From: an uncultured Acetatifactor sp.
Lineage (GTDB): Bacteria; Bacillota; Clostridia; Lachnospirales; Lachnospiraceae
DNA length: 64,000 nt
Assembly (NCBI GenBank): GCA_910584235.1
Contig: CAJTZD010000020.1
Span: 1 to 64,000 of the forward strand
Reading direction: 5' to 3'
Position 1 is the first letter of the stretch, and each line of letters begins with the position of its first letter. This document shows positions 35,318-43,202 of the stretch, piece by piece. Below the pieces are notes generated by a model, which did no database searches, was not told the DNA's origin, and saw only the letters and a program-made list of their open reading frames with translations. The position numbers were made by a program, and so were the translations under genes.

Positions 35318-37108
35318 TTAGGTGCGGACGTCAAACGCGTATCTGGAGAGCATAATGCCTCCCTCCTGCTTTAAAAGCGGCTCCAGCCCGCCTTTTGAAG
35401 TCTCTTCCGTCTTCTGTTCTCTTATGGTCATGGCATAGCTGCACTCATATCCGCGTCCCCGCAGACGCTCCGTCAGGATATCCATATGGGCCGCCATAAA
35501 ATCTATCATTTCCTCATCCCGCAGATAGAATTTCGTATTGACCTTATTGCTTTGCATGGCCACATATACATCCACCGGTCCCAGATGTTCCATGTCCAGA
35601 TGCAGCAGGGCGCTGACATTTCCATCCTTTTTCGCCAGGTTTTTCTTATTCGTATAGACATACAGGTCTCCATGGGCGTCCCTCTGCTGCAGATGCAGAG
35701 GCAGCTGTACATAGCTGTACATCTGATTGAGCTGCTGCAGGAAGTCTACGCTCTGGGACATGGAGGAAACCGCCTGATAAGCTTCGGTGCCTCGCTGGCC
35801 CGCGTTTTCCAGCGCTCCGGCCAGACCTTTCAATTGCCTGTCCAGCCTGCGGTACAGCTCCTCCACCTTACCCGGAACTGCCAGTTCCTCCGGCCGCAGG
35901 GTCCAGTCCGCCTTGAAAGCATTGGTAAAAAATGTACGAAAATTCTCTCCGGAAAACAGACGCGCAAAAGCCTCCATAGCTGCCGAGGAAGTTTTTGCGC
36001 CCTCAGCCAATGTCCCCAGCTTGGCAAAGAGTTCACCTGCCTGGGACTGTCCGGAGGCAAACTGCAGAATCTGATTCCTCAATTCCGCGGCCTCCTCTGG
36101 CGGCAGCTGCAGAGTGTCGGCAAGCTTCATAGCCTCTTCGGCCACGGCCGCCCGCAGACTGCCCTGGACAGCCTCTGCGCTCTCACCTGTTTGAGGGGAT
36201 ATGTGGGATGACAGGATGCCGGAACCCGTTTCTGTTTCCTTGCCCTGCCCTTGCAGCCCCTCTGTCAGGTCCAGAAGAGTCTTCGTGAGAGCATCCTCTG
36301 CCGCAACGATTCCGTTCCCCGCGTCCGACGCCATCCCCTCCGATATTGTCTGTCCGTTTTCTCCTGCGTCCATGTTTTCACCGCTCAGTACCAAACCATC
36401 GTTTCCCGTTTCCCCCGCATGGCCCGGATTTCCGGCCAGAGAGACTACTTCCTGATACAATTTCACGGCCCCCGGCACATCACCCCGGGCAAGCATGGAG
36501 TCAAACACTTCCGGAAGCGCTCCCAGAATATCGTTCATGCCATCCACCAGCTGATAGGTCAGATTCCTGTAGGAAGCCATCTGGTTCACATTGGCCTCAT
36601 TTACAGGCAGCTGCAGCTTGTGAAGATTGATGATATCGGATACGGTTCCCTGGGGAAAGCTATTGATCTCCCGGAAAATCTGCTGCAGACTGCCCTTGTT
36701 CACGGGAAGTCCCGCAGCCATAAGCTGCTCTGTCATATCCACAGTATCCCGGTTCACGGGAAGTCCTGCCATTTCCAGCGCTTTCAGTACATTTACGCCT
36801 GTGGCTACATTGGTAAACAAAGGGCTTAAAGTCAGCGAGCTCCCATTGTTTTTGACCTCAAAGGTCATGTTCTTTCCGATTTCTATATTCATGTTGCGGT
36901 CTATGCGCGCGTTTAACACCATATCCTCGGAAATCTTTATCTGCACCTCATTGCCGTTCCTGCCTACAATCTCGCCGCTGATGGTCTGTCCCGGCACCAG
37001 AGAACGAATCTGACGGTTCATCTGCTCTGTCTGGGCAGGGGTAAGCTGTGCGGCATGCCCCGTATTATCCGTCCTTACCTCTCCTGAAAACAGCTGTGAC
37101 AGTTTCAT
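35318..37108 (-). CDS. FliK-like protein (YlqG-position), flagellar hook-length-control-type C-terminus
   Basis: A 596-residue protein without signal peptide. The C-terminal ~130 residues resemble the FliK/Flg_hook domain (LHLDMEHLGPVDVYVAMQ, FYLRDEEMIDFMAAHMDILTERLRGRGYE). The N-terminal part is a repeated helical and loop-rich region with three similar VN(R/K/E)..V segments (residues ~120-190). The middle is Glu/Gly/Ala-rich and low complexity. It sits between rnhB and ylqH as Bacillus ylqG does. A role in secretion is inference. The ATG is preferred over a GTG two codons upstream, with AAGGAGAG 5 nt before it. Confidence 0.75.
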   Translation of the reverse strand: MKLSQLFSGEVRTDNTGHAAQLTPAQTEQMNRQIRSLVPGQTISGEIVGRNGNEVQIKISEDMVLNARIDRNMNIEIGKNMTFEVKNNGSSLTLSPLFTNVATGVNVLKALEMAGLPVNRDTVDMTEQLMAAGLPVNKGSLQQIFREINSFPQGTVSDIINLHKLQLPVNEANVNQMASYRNLTYQLVDGMNDILGALPEVFDSMLARGDVPGAVKLYQEVVSLAGNPGHAGETGNDGLVLSGENMDAGENGQTISEGMASDAGNGIVAAEDALTKTLLDLTEGLQGQGKETETGSGILSSHISPQTGESAEAVQGSLRAAVAEEAMKLADTLQLPPEEAAELRNQILQFASGQSQAGELFAKLGTLAEGAKTSSAAMEAFARLFSGENFRTFFTNAFKADWTLRPEELAVPGKVEELYRRLDRQLKGLAGALENAGQRGTEAYQAVSSMSQSVDFLQQLNQMYSYVQLPLHLQQRDAHGDLYVYTNKKNLAKKDGNVSALLHLDMEHLGPVDVYVAMQSNKVNTKFYLRDEEMIDFMAAHMDILTERLRGRGYECSYAMTIREQKTEETSKGGLEPLLKQEGGIMLSRYAFDVRT

Positions 37109-37123
37109 CTGCACTCTCCTTTC

Positions 37124-37879
37124 TCATAGCAGATTCTTGAGGAAGCTCTTTCTGTGGATGGGGCTGGGACCGTATTTTTTCAGGGCTTCTATATGCCCGG
37201 CGCTCCCATAGCCCTTATTTCCGGCAAAATCATATTCCGGGAAGACTTTATCGTAGTCCTGCATAAGTCTGTCCCTTGTGACCTTGGCGATGATGCTGGC
37301 GGCGCCGATGGAAATGCTTTTCGCATCCCCTTTGATAATGGGTACCTGGGGGATGGAGACCTGCGGAATCGTCACTGCGTCGTTCAGCAGGATGTCCGGT
37401 CTGCAGCTTAGCTTTCCGATTGCCTGCCGCATGGCCTCATAGGTTGCCTGGAGAATATTGATCTCGTCGATCCGCTCCGGCGAGGCATATCCCACTCCGC
37501 AGGAGAGCGCCTGCGCCATGATGATATCGTATAGCTCCTCTCTCTTTTTTTCGGACAGTTGCTTCGAATCATTTATATACAAGATGCGGCAGTCTTTGGG
37601 AAGTATCACAGCGCCTGCCACCACAGGCCCTGCAAGGGGCCCTCTTCCAACCTCATCTATCCCGCAGATATAGCGGCAGTCCTTATACTGCTCCTCGTAT
37701 ACCCGGAGCGTCTCTATCCGCTGCTTTTCCTTCTCCAGCAGGGCAAGGCGCTTCGACGCTGTCTCCACAAGCTTTCGTACACCCGCTCTGGCGTCTGCGG
37801 CATATTCCTTTACAAATTCAGGCAGCTCCTCTATGGTTGCTGCCTGAAGAATCTTCTTTATCTCACCGGTACTTTTCAT
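37124..37879 (-). CDS. rnhB: Ribonuclease HII
   Basis: Removes RNA from RNA-DNA hybrids and single ribonucleotides from DNA. The catalytic acidic residues are visible in CGIDEVGRGPLAGPVVAGAV (Asp-Glu) and in LNDAVTIP; KGDAKSISIGAASIIAKVTRDRLM is the family signature. At 251 residues it includes a ~70-residue N-terminal extension common in Firmicutes RNase HII. AAAGGAAC precedes the ATG. It lies 9-15 nt upstream of the FliK-like gene. Confidence 0.95.
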   Translation of the reverse strand: MKSTGEIKKILQAATIEELPEFVKEYAADARAGVRKLVETASKRLALLEKEKQRIETLRVYEEQYKDCRYICGIDEVGRGPLAGPVVAGAVILPKDCRILYINDSKQLSEKKREELYDIIMAQALSCGVGYASPERIDEINILQATYEAMRQAIGKLSCRPDILLNDAVTIPQVSIPQVPIIKGDAKSISIGAASIIAKVTRDRLMQDYDKVFPEYDFAGNKGYGSAGHIEALKKYGPSPIHRKSFLKNLL

Positions 37880-37925
37880 CCTGGTTCCTTTCGTCTCGCT
37901 TTTCGTCCGGCTTCCCGGCCATGGA

Positions 37926-38471
37926 TCACTGATGCTTCAGGATACCGAACTTCGCCAAGGGCCAGATTCGAACCCAAGCCCTGCCAATAATATCCTCTCT
38001 TTTAATGTTCCCAACGATTTCCTTGCGGCTGTCAATACTGTTATTGCGGTTATCTCCCATGACAAAGTACTCATCCTCCCCAAGAACAATGGGATTGATG
38101 GCAATGCCCACATTCTCAGGGGCTATGATCTCCCTGCCGTAATTCTCCTGAAGCAATTCCCCATTGATATAAATATTGCCCTGTTCGTCAATCTGTACCG
38201 TCTCTCCGGGAAGCCCGATGATTCTCTTAATATAATATGTATTCTTCTTGGGCTTAAAAGGAAATACAATGATATCGAACCGCTTCGGATCCGTAAACCG
38301 GTACGTAATCTTATCCACGATCAGATTGTCCTCATCAGACAGCATGGGCTCCATGGAAGAACCGTCCACCTCTGTTCTCTGTCCCACAAAGGTAATCACC
38401 AGCCATGTCAGGCACAATACACCCAGCAAGTAAGCCAGGGTGCTAATCATCTCTTTCATCACCTTATTCAT
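37926..38471 (-). CDS. lepB: Signal peptidase I (first of two)
   Basis: A 181-residue type I signal peptidase: one N-terminal membrane helix (residues ~11-28), catalytic Ser in VDGSSMEPML, catalytic Lys in YYIKRIIGLPGE and the GDNRNNSIDSRKE signature. It cuts signal peptides from exported proteins at the membrane surface. Its start codon overlaps the rbgA stop (ATGA at 38468-38471). A second lepB lies on the other side of rbgA; the two are different sequences, not a recent duplication. Confidence 0.95.
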   Translation of the reverse strand: MNKVMKEMISTLAYLLGVLCLTWLVITFVGQRTEVDGSSMEPMLSDEDNLIVDKITYRFTDPKRFDIIVFPFKPKKNTYYIKRIIGLPGETVQIDEQGNIYINGELLQENYGREIIAPENVGIAINPIVLGEDEYFVMGDNRNNSIDSRKEIVGNIKREDIIGRAWVRIWPLAKFGILKHQ

Positions 38472-39391
38472 TGATCTACCTCTTGCGCGTTTATGCGCAC
38501 ATCCATTCGCTCTCCTGTATTTTGTGTTTCAGGCAGTTCGGAACGCTCCAGCGTTATTCTTCCCAGACGGCCGCTTCTGAAATCATCCACCAGCAGATCA
38601 GCCGCTTTCTTCAGGTCAAGGCTCTCTCCTTTCAGAAAACATTTTCTGCTCCGGGCAATTTCCTCCAGGATACGGGCCATGCCGTGAGAACCTGGCGCAG
38701 GCTCCCCCGAAATCCCATATCGCTTTGCCACGGCATCCGGATACAGTTCCCGCAGGCTTTCCAGCAAATCCCCGGCAAGTTCTTCCATAATGATGATCTC
38801 GTCGTTCATGGATCCGATGAAAGCCAGGTGCATCCCTACCAGATTGTCTTCGAACTTAGGCCATAGAATGCCGGGCGTATCCAACAGCTCCAGATTCTTA
38901 TTCAGCCGTATCCACTGTTTTCCCTTTGTGACACCGGGTTTGTTCCCGGTCTTGGTACATGCCTTTCCCGCAAAGGAATTAATGAAAGTAGACTTGCCTA
39001 CATTGGGGATTCCCACCACCATAGCCCTCACCGGGCGGTTCAGGATGCCGCGCTTTCTGTCCCTCTCAATTTTTTCCGCACAGGCTTTTTGTACAAGTCC
39101 GTTTATGGCTTTGATCCCGGAGCCGGATTTGGAGTTTACCTCCAGGGCATAGATTCCCCTGTCCTCAAAGTACCGCATCCATGCCCTGTTGCAGTCCGGG
39201 TCAGCCAGATCGGATTTATTTAAGAGTACGATCCTGGACTTTCCCTTTCCCAGCTCGTCAATATCCGGATTGCGGCTGGCCATAGGCACTCTCGCATCCA
39301 CCAGCTCTATGATCAAATCAATCAGCTTCAGATTTTCCTGCATCATACGCTTCGCTTTTGTCATATGACCAGGATACCATTGATAATTCAT
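38468..39391 (-). CDS. rbgA: Ribosome biogenesis GTPase RbgA (YlqF)
   Basis: Circularly permuted GTPase required for late 50S assembly. G4 (LLNKSDLAD) precedes G1 (GIPNVGKST) and G3 (DTPGILWPKF), the permuted order that defines the family. The N-terminal WYPGHMTKAKRMMQENLKLID is diagnostic. The C-terminal ANTAR-like region is present. It lies between two signal peptidase genes: its ATG is one base after the stop of the upstream lepB. In Bacillus rbgA is likewise next to rplS and rnhB. Confidence 0.96.
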   Translation of the reverse strand: MNYQWYPGHMTKAKRMMQENLKLIDLIIELVDARVPMASRNPDIDELGKGKSRIVLLNKSDLADPDCNRAWMRYFEDRGIYALEVNSKSGSGIKAINGLVQKACAEKIERDRKRGILNRPVRAMVVGIPNVGKSTFINSFAGKACTKTGNKPGVTKGKQWIRLNKNLELLDTPGILWPKFEDNLVGMHLAFIGSMNDEIIIMEELAGDLLESLRELYPDAVAKRYGISGEPAPGSHGMARILEEIARSRKCFLKGESLDLKKAADLLVDDFRSGRLGRITLERSELPETQNTGERMDVRINAQEVDQ

Positions 39392-39392
39392 T

Positions 39393-39971
39393 CTATTTTA
39401 CAAATCCCATGCCCGCATCCTCGCAGGACGCACGGAACCATACCTTTCCTATAATGTCTTCCTCTTTCACCGGTCCGATATTAGCTGACCGGCTGTCCTC
39501 GCTGTTGCCTGGATTGTCGCCGATACAGAAGTACTCTCCGTTCTCCACCGTGAATTCCTCCGCGGCAATCCCCGCCTCAGCCAGCTTTTCCTCCACCCAC
39601 GGACTTGCCTCCCCGTTCACATACAGGACGCCGTCGCGGATCACCACACGGTCTCCCGGCACCGCAGCCACGCGCTTTACATAGTAATGCGCATTTTCAT
39701 TCCCATTGGGAAGAAATACGATCACATCCCCGGCTTTCGGAGAAGAAATCAGATACAGGAAAGAATTGATGAATATCTGCTGTCCATTGTACAGCGCAGG
39801 CTCCATGGACACCCCTACCACATTGATGCTCATCCCCAGAAAGACATTCAGTACCACCGCGATAAAAATAGCGGTAAAAATGCCGAATATCCAGCTAAAA
39901 ACCTCCCGCACATGGGCCGGGCTTATTTTCTTTTTTCGCCTGTAAAAGCTAAGACCTCTGTTTTTTGCCAT
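39393..39971 (-). CDS. lepB: Signal peptidase I (second of two)
   Basis: A 192-residue type I signal peptidase with a basic N-terminus (SFYRRKKKISP), one membrane helix (~28-48), catalytic Ser in VVGVSMEPALYNG, catalytic Lys in YYVKRVAAVPGDRV, and the GDNPGNSEDSRSANIG signature. The ATG at 39971 has AGGA 8 nt upstream; in-frame codons further upstream lack support. It lies between rplS and rbgA. Two peptidases may divide the secreted substrates, but nothing in the sequence shows which. Confidence 0.95.
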   Translation of the reverse strand: MAKNRGLSFYRRKKKISPAHVREVFSWIFGIFTAIFIAVVLNVFLGMSINVVGVSMEPALYNGQQIFINSFLYLISSPKAGDVIVFLPNGNENAHYYVKRVAAVPGDRVVIRDGVLYVNGEASPWVEEKLAEAGIAAEEFTVENGEYFCIGDNPGNSEDSRSANIGPVKEEDIIGKVWFRASCEDAGMGFVK

Positions 39972-40029
39972 ATGACCATTCCTGATGAAAGAAAAGGACA
40001 ACTACCTGAGTAATTGCCCTTTTGTCCGC

Positions 40030-40377
40030 TTACCTTACGGCTTCCTTTACCTTTGCTTTCTTACCGACGCGGTCTCTCAGGTAGTTCAGCTTAGCGCGTC
40101 TGACCTTACCTCTTCTGACTACTTCAACCTTTTCCACATTGGGGGAATGTACAGGCCAGGTCTTCTCTACGCCGATGCCGCCCGAAGATTTCCTGACAGT
40201 AAATGTCTCACGGCTGCTTCCGCCCTGTCTCTTCAGGACAATGCCCTCGAACACCTGGATTCTCTCACGGTTTCCTTCCTTGATCTTACCGTAGACTTTC
40301 ACGGTATCGCCTACATTGAAGTCGTCAACTTTGCTCTTAAGCTGCTCTGCTTCGATTTCTCTGATGATGTCACTCAT
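40030..40377 (-). CDS. rplS: 50S ribosomal protein L19
   Basis: Full-length L19 (115 residues): FNVGDTVKVYGKIKEGNRERIQVFEGIVL, RETFTVRKSSGGIGVEKTWPVHSP and RRGKVRRAKLNYLRDRVGK. It sits at the 30S-50S interface. GGAGG lies just before the ATG. It follows trmD by 89 nt, the conserved rpsP-rimM-trmD-rplS order. No confident L19 leader element was identified in the gap. Confidence 0.98.
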   Translation of the reverse strand: MSDIIREIEAEQLKSKVDDFNVGDTVKVYGKIKEGNRERIQVFEGIVLKRQGGSSRETFTVRKSSGGIGVEKTWPVHSPNVEKVEVVRRGKVRRAKLNYLRDRVGKKAKVKEAVR

Positions 40378-40466
40378 AATGAGCCTCCTTCTTTACTAGA
40401 TGTTCTTAATACTTTTACGGTAACAGAGGACCATCCTTTCTTCACAACATGAAAAGTTTAGCATAT

Positions 40467-41882
40467 TCACGTATCTTTTGCAAGCACTTTTTCCAGCCAC
40501 CAGAAAGATTTTTCGGCCTTGTAAAAACCAAGCCTCTCCTGCAGCCTTGCAGAGGCCTCATTTCCCTCCGCTACATGGCCATAGGGAATCCAGCCTTTCT
40601 CCAGCATGCAGTTCACGGCCCAGGCCTCCAGGGAAGCCCCAATCCCTCTTCCCCGGAAAGATTCCTCCACGAAGAGCATTCCCAGGCTTCCCTCATCGTG
40701 AATCCCCACGAACCCCACCTGCCTGCCCTCCAGGAAAGCGCCGTACATGGCCCCTGCCGAAATCCGCTCTCTGACATATTCGTCGTCCAGGCCCGGCCCC
40801 TCTGTTCCGTACCATTTCGATACATATCCGATATCCCCCTCAGAAAGTGTCCTGATTTCCCTGTGCTTTACAGGCAGCGTTTCTTTTCGGGTGTACAGGA
40901 ACTGACCGAATTCCCCGAACAGGGCATATCCGGCTTTGAACAGGATATCCCGCAAAAAAGGCTCGGATACCAGAAGCATCCGGGTATCCCCGGGAATCAG
41001 CTCTGCCATCCTTTCACCGGTCTCCCGGTCAAGCGCCGTCATCATGCAGATTCCCGCTTTTCGGTCATACAGCAGAACCGCCGTATCCCGTCCCCGGAAA
41101 TCCGTATACAGGATATCGGCCCGCCCTCTGGAAAGGCTTTCCATCATATGGATATTGTTGCGCTTTTCTCCGGAAAGCCTCTGAATCAGACATTGTTTTT
41201 TCTGATATTTTTCATAGAGATCCGGACGTCTGTCGGCAGTGCGCTGTCTGGACTGCTCCAACCGCCATGCGGCCACCTGTCTGTGGTTGCCGGAGAGCAG
41301 AACCCCGGGCACCCGCACTCCCTGCCATTCTTCCGGCCGGGAATACTGGGGATATTCCAGTAAATCATTGTAAAAGCTCTCCTCTCCGGCAGAGCTATCA
41401 TTGCCCAGTACGCCCGGAATCAGCCTTGCGATGGCATCAATCATCACCATGGCCGCCAGTTCGCCTCCGGTGAGCACATAGTCCCCGATAGACACCTGAT
41501 CAGTGACGATCTTTTCCAGCACTCTCTCGTCAATGCCCTCATAGTGGCCGCAGAGGAACACCAGCTCCTCCTCTTTTGCAAATTCTTCCGCCATCCGCTG
41601 GGTAAAAGGCATTCCCTGGGGCGTCACATAGACGGTTCTCACCGGCCTGCCCTCTGTCACGGCCCTGTGGGCATCATATACCGGCTGCGCCTGCATCAGC
41701 ATGCCTGCCCCGCCTCCGTAAGGATAATCATCCACTTTTTTATGCTTATCCCGGGTATAGTCCCTGATATCCACCGCATGCAGACAAAGGATACCCCTCC
41801 GGGCCGCTCTGCCGATGATGCTGGGGGAAAGTCCCTGTTCGATCATATCCGGAAACAAAGTCAATATATGAAATTTCGTCAT
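40467..41882 (-). CDS. trmD: TrmD tRNA (guanine37-N1)-methyltransferase fused to a GNAT acetyltransferase
   Basis: Residues 1-235 are a complete TrmD: DIRDYTRDKHKKVDDYPYGG, the knotted SAM site (GHYEGIDERV, SIGDYVLTGGELAAM) and LLEYPQYSRPEEW. Normal TrmD ends near residue 240. Here the frame continues without a stop into ~230 more residues; the last 128 (from residue 344) are a GNAT fold with the acetyl-CoA motif RGRGIG (410-415), preceded by a ~100-residue helper region. TrmD makes m1G37 to stop frameshifting. The acetyl target is unknown. It lies 37 nt after rimM in the ribosomal operon. A lost stop between two genes is the alternative to a true fusion. Confidence 0.92.
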   Translation of the reverse strand: MTKFHILTLFPDMIEQGLSPSIIGRAARRGILCLHAVDIRDYTRDKHKKVDDYPYGGGAGMLMQAQPVYDAHRAVTEGRPVRTVYVTPQGMPFTQRMAEEFAKEEELVFLCGHYEGIDERVLEKIVTDQVSIGDYVLTGGELAAMVMIDAIARLIPGVLGNDSSAGEESFYNDLLEYPQYSRPEEWQGVRVPGVLLSGNHRQVAAWRLEQSRQRTADRRPDLYEKYQKKQCLIQRLSGEKRNNIHMMESLSRGRADILYTDFRGRDTAVLLYDRKAGICMMTALDRETGERMAELIPGDTRMLLVSEPFLRDILFKAGYALFGEFGQFLYTRKETLPVKHREIRTLSEGDIGYVSKWYGTEGPGLDDEYVRERISAGAMYGAFLEGRQVGFVGIHDEGSLGMLFVEESFRGRGIGASLEAWAVNCMLEKGWIPYGHVAEGNEASARLQERLGFYKAEKSFWWLEKVLAKDT

Positions 41883-41919
41883 TTCTATATCCTTTTCCCG
41901 ATAATTATATTCTTACATG

Positions 41920-42441
41920 CTATAGCTCCAACAGTCCGTCCAGGATATGAATCCGGATGAAACCGGCCTCTACATCTACCTCCAGGACACATTGTTTGAT
42001 GGCAGGCAAAAGAAGCTCCCTGCCGTCCGTCATAGATATAATATATACATCATTGGCGCCTGTCTCCATCACGTCTTTCAGGATACCGATATCAGTTCCG
42101 TCTTCATCCCGCACTGTGAGCCCGATCAGGTCAGCAATAAAATATTCGTCCCTGCTCAGACGCACGGCATCGCTTCGGGGCACCATTAAAGCGGCTTTCC
42201 GGTATTTCTGCGCCTCTTCAATATCATCTATTCCTTTTAACTTTAATATGGCAAACTGCTTGAAGAACTTTACGCTCTCTATCTCCAGGACCATCCCGGA
42301 GGTCTGTGTCTTTCCGGTATCCAGCGTCACCTTTTTCAGCTTCTTGAACCGTCTCACATCGTCTGTGGTAGGAAATACTTTCACCTCACCGTGCAATCCA
42401 TGAGTAGCGGTAATAATGCCTATTTTAAAAAAATCTTCCAT
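41920..42441 (-). CDS. rimM: Ribosome maturation factor RimM
   Basis: A 173-residue 30S maturation factor with an N-terminal beta-barrel (GIITATHGLHGEVKVFPTTDD) and C-terminal PRC-barrel (YFIADLIGLTVRDEDGTDIGI, NDVYII). It acts with S19/S13 in 16S head assembly. The ATG follows AGGGGG. It is separated from the KH-protein gene by 128 nt containing a long RNA hairpin, and from trmD by 37 nt. Confidence 0.95.
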   Translation of the reverse strand: MEDFFKIGIITATHGLHGEVKVFPTTDDVRRFKKLKKVTLDTGKTQTSGMVLEIESVKFFKQFAILKLKGIDDIEEAQKYRKAALMVPRSDAVRLSRDEYFIADLIGLTVRDEDGTDIGILKDVMETGANDVYIISMTDGRELLLPAIKQCVLEVDVEAGFIRIHILDGLLEL

Positions 42442-42480
42442 TTTAATCCCCCTGCGATGTCATAAAGAGTGTTGGTATAC

Positions 42481-42545
42481 CGAAAAGGCTGTTGCGTTCA
42501 GAAGAACCCCCAGGACTTGCCCTGTTCTTTCACACAACAGCCTTT
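42481..42545 (-). repeat. Long hairpin in the khpA-rimM intercistronic gap
   Basis: On the minus-strand RNA an 11-bp outer stem (AAAGGCTGTTG / CAACAGCCTTT) encloses a 6-bp stem (AAGAAC / GTTCTT) and an inner AGG/CCT stem. Only a short U run (TTTTC) follows. It could attenuate, process or stabilise the ribosomal-protein mRNA. Confidence 0.65.
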
Positions 42546-42569
42546 CATTCTCTCCAGCGCGCATTTACG

Positions 42570-42815
42570 CTATACGATTTCAACATCCACGTTCTTTTTC
42601 TCACGGAAAGATGATGCTTTTACAACCGAACGAATCGCTTTCGCAATCCTGCCCTGCTTGCCGATGACTTTGCCCATGTCAGAGGGTGATACATGCAGCT
42701 CGATGACGGTGTTCCTGCCATCCGCTTTCTCGTTCACCACCACTTCCTCCGGGTGATCCACAAGCGCTTTTGCAATTACTTCCACCAATTCTTTGGAATG
42801 CATTTCTTCCATCAT
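42570..42815 (-). CDS. khpA: KH-domain RNA-binding protein KhpA (YlqC)
   Basis: An 81-residue single KH protein; the RNA-binding GxxG loop is GKQG in VSPSDMGKVIGKQGRIAKAI. KhpA with KhpB forms an RNA-binding pair that affects cell division and cell-wall growth in Gram-positives. It lies 27 nt after rpsP, the conserved place for ylqC. GGAGG is 10 nt before two adjacent ATGs; the first is used. Confidence 0.93.
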   Translation of the reverse strand: MMEEMHSKELVEVIAKALVDHPEEVVVNEKADGRNTVIELHVSPSDMGKVIGKQGRIAKAIRSVVKASSFREKKNVDVEIV

Positions 42816-42842
42816 AAATAAGCCACCTCCAAGAATAAAAAT

Positions 42843-43088
42843 TTATTTCTCGATGCCAGCAGCTTTGAACAGTTTCCCCACTGTCTCCGTAGGCTGAGCG
42901 CCGTTTGCCAGCCACTTCTTCGCAAGCTCCTCGTTGATTTTGAATGTGCTGGGATCCGTACTGGGATCATAGGTTCCGATTTCCTCGATGAATCTGCCAT
43001 CTCTGGGAGAACGGGAGTCAGCCACAATGATTCTATAAAAAGGAGCTTTCTTCTGTCCCATTCTTCTAAGTCTGATTTTTACTGCCAT
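42843..43088 (-). CDS. rpsP: 30S ribosomal protein S16
   Basis: Full-length S16 (81 residues): VKIRLRRMGQKKAPFYRIIVADSRSPRDG, and LAKKWLANGAQPTETVGKLFKAAGI. It is an early 30S assembly protein. It follows ffh by 115 nt and precedes khpA, the standard Firmicutes arrangement. Confidence 0.98.
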   Translation of the reverse strand: MAVKIRLRRMGQKKAPFYRIIVADSRSPRDGRFIEEIGTYDPSTDPSTFKINEELAKKWLANGAQPTETVGKLFKAAGIEK

Positions 43089-43202
43089 GGTCTACCTCTT
43101 TCTGCCGCTTTCCGCGGCCTTATGTTAAAATGTTTTATTTTATGAAAAGGACTCGCGCCCATATTCATCCTGTCTTCTCGTCGTACCCTGTGACGGTACG
43201 CC

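Noticed and set aside
40378..40466. L19 leader element before rplS
   Set aside because: No convincing stem was found in the 89-nt gap.
43089..43202. Terminator between ffh and rpsP
   Set aside because: A CGTACC/GGTACG stem exists but no U run follows, and the genes form a conserved operon.
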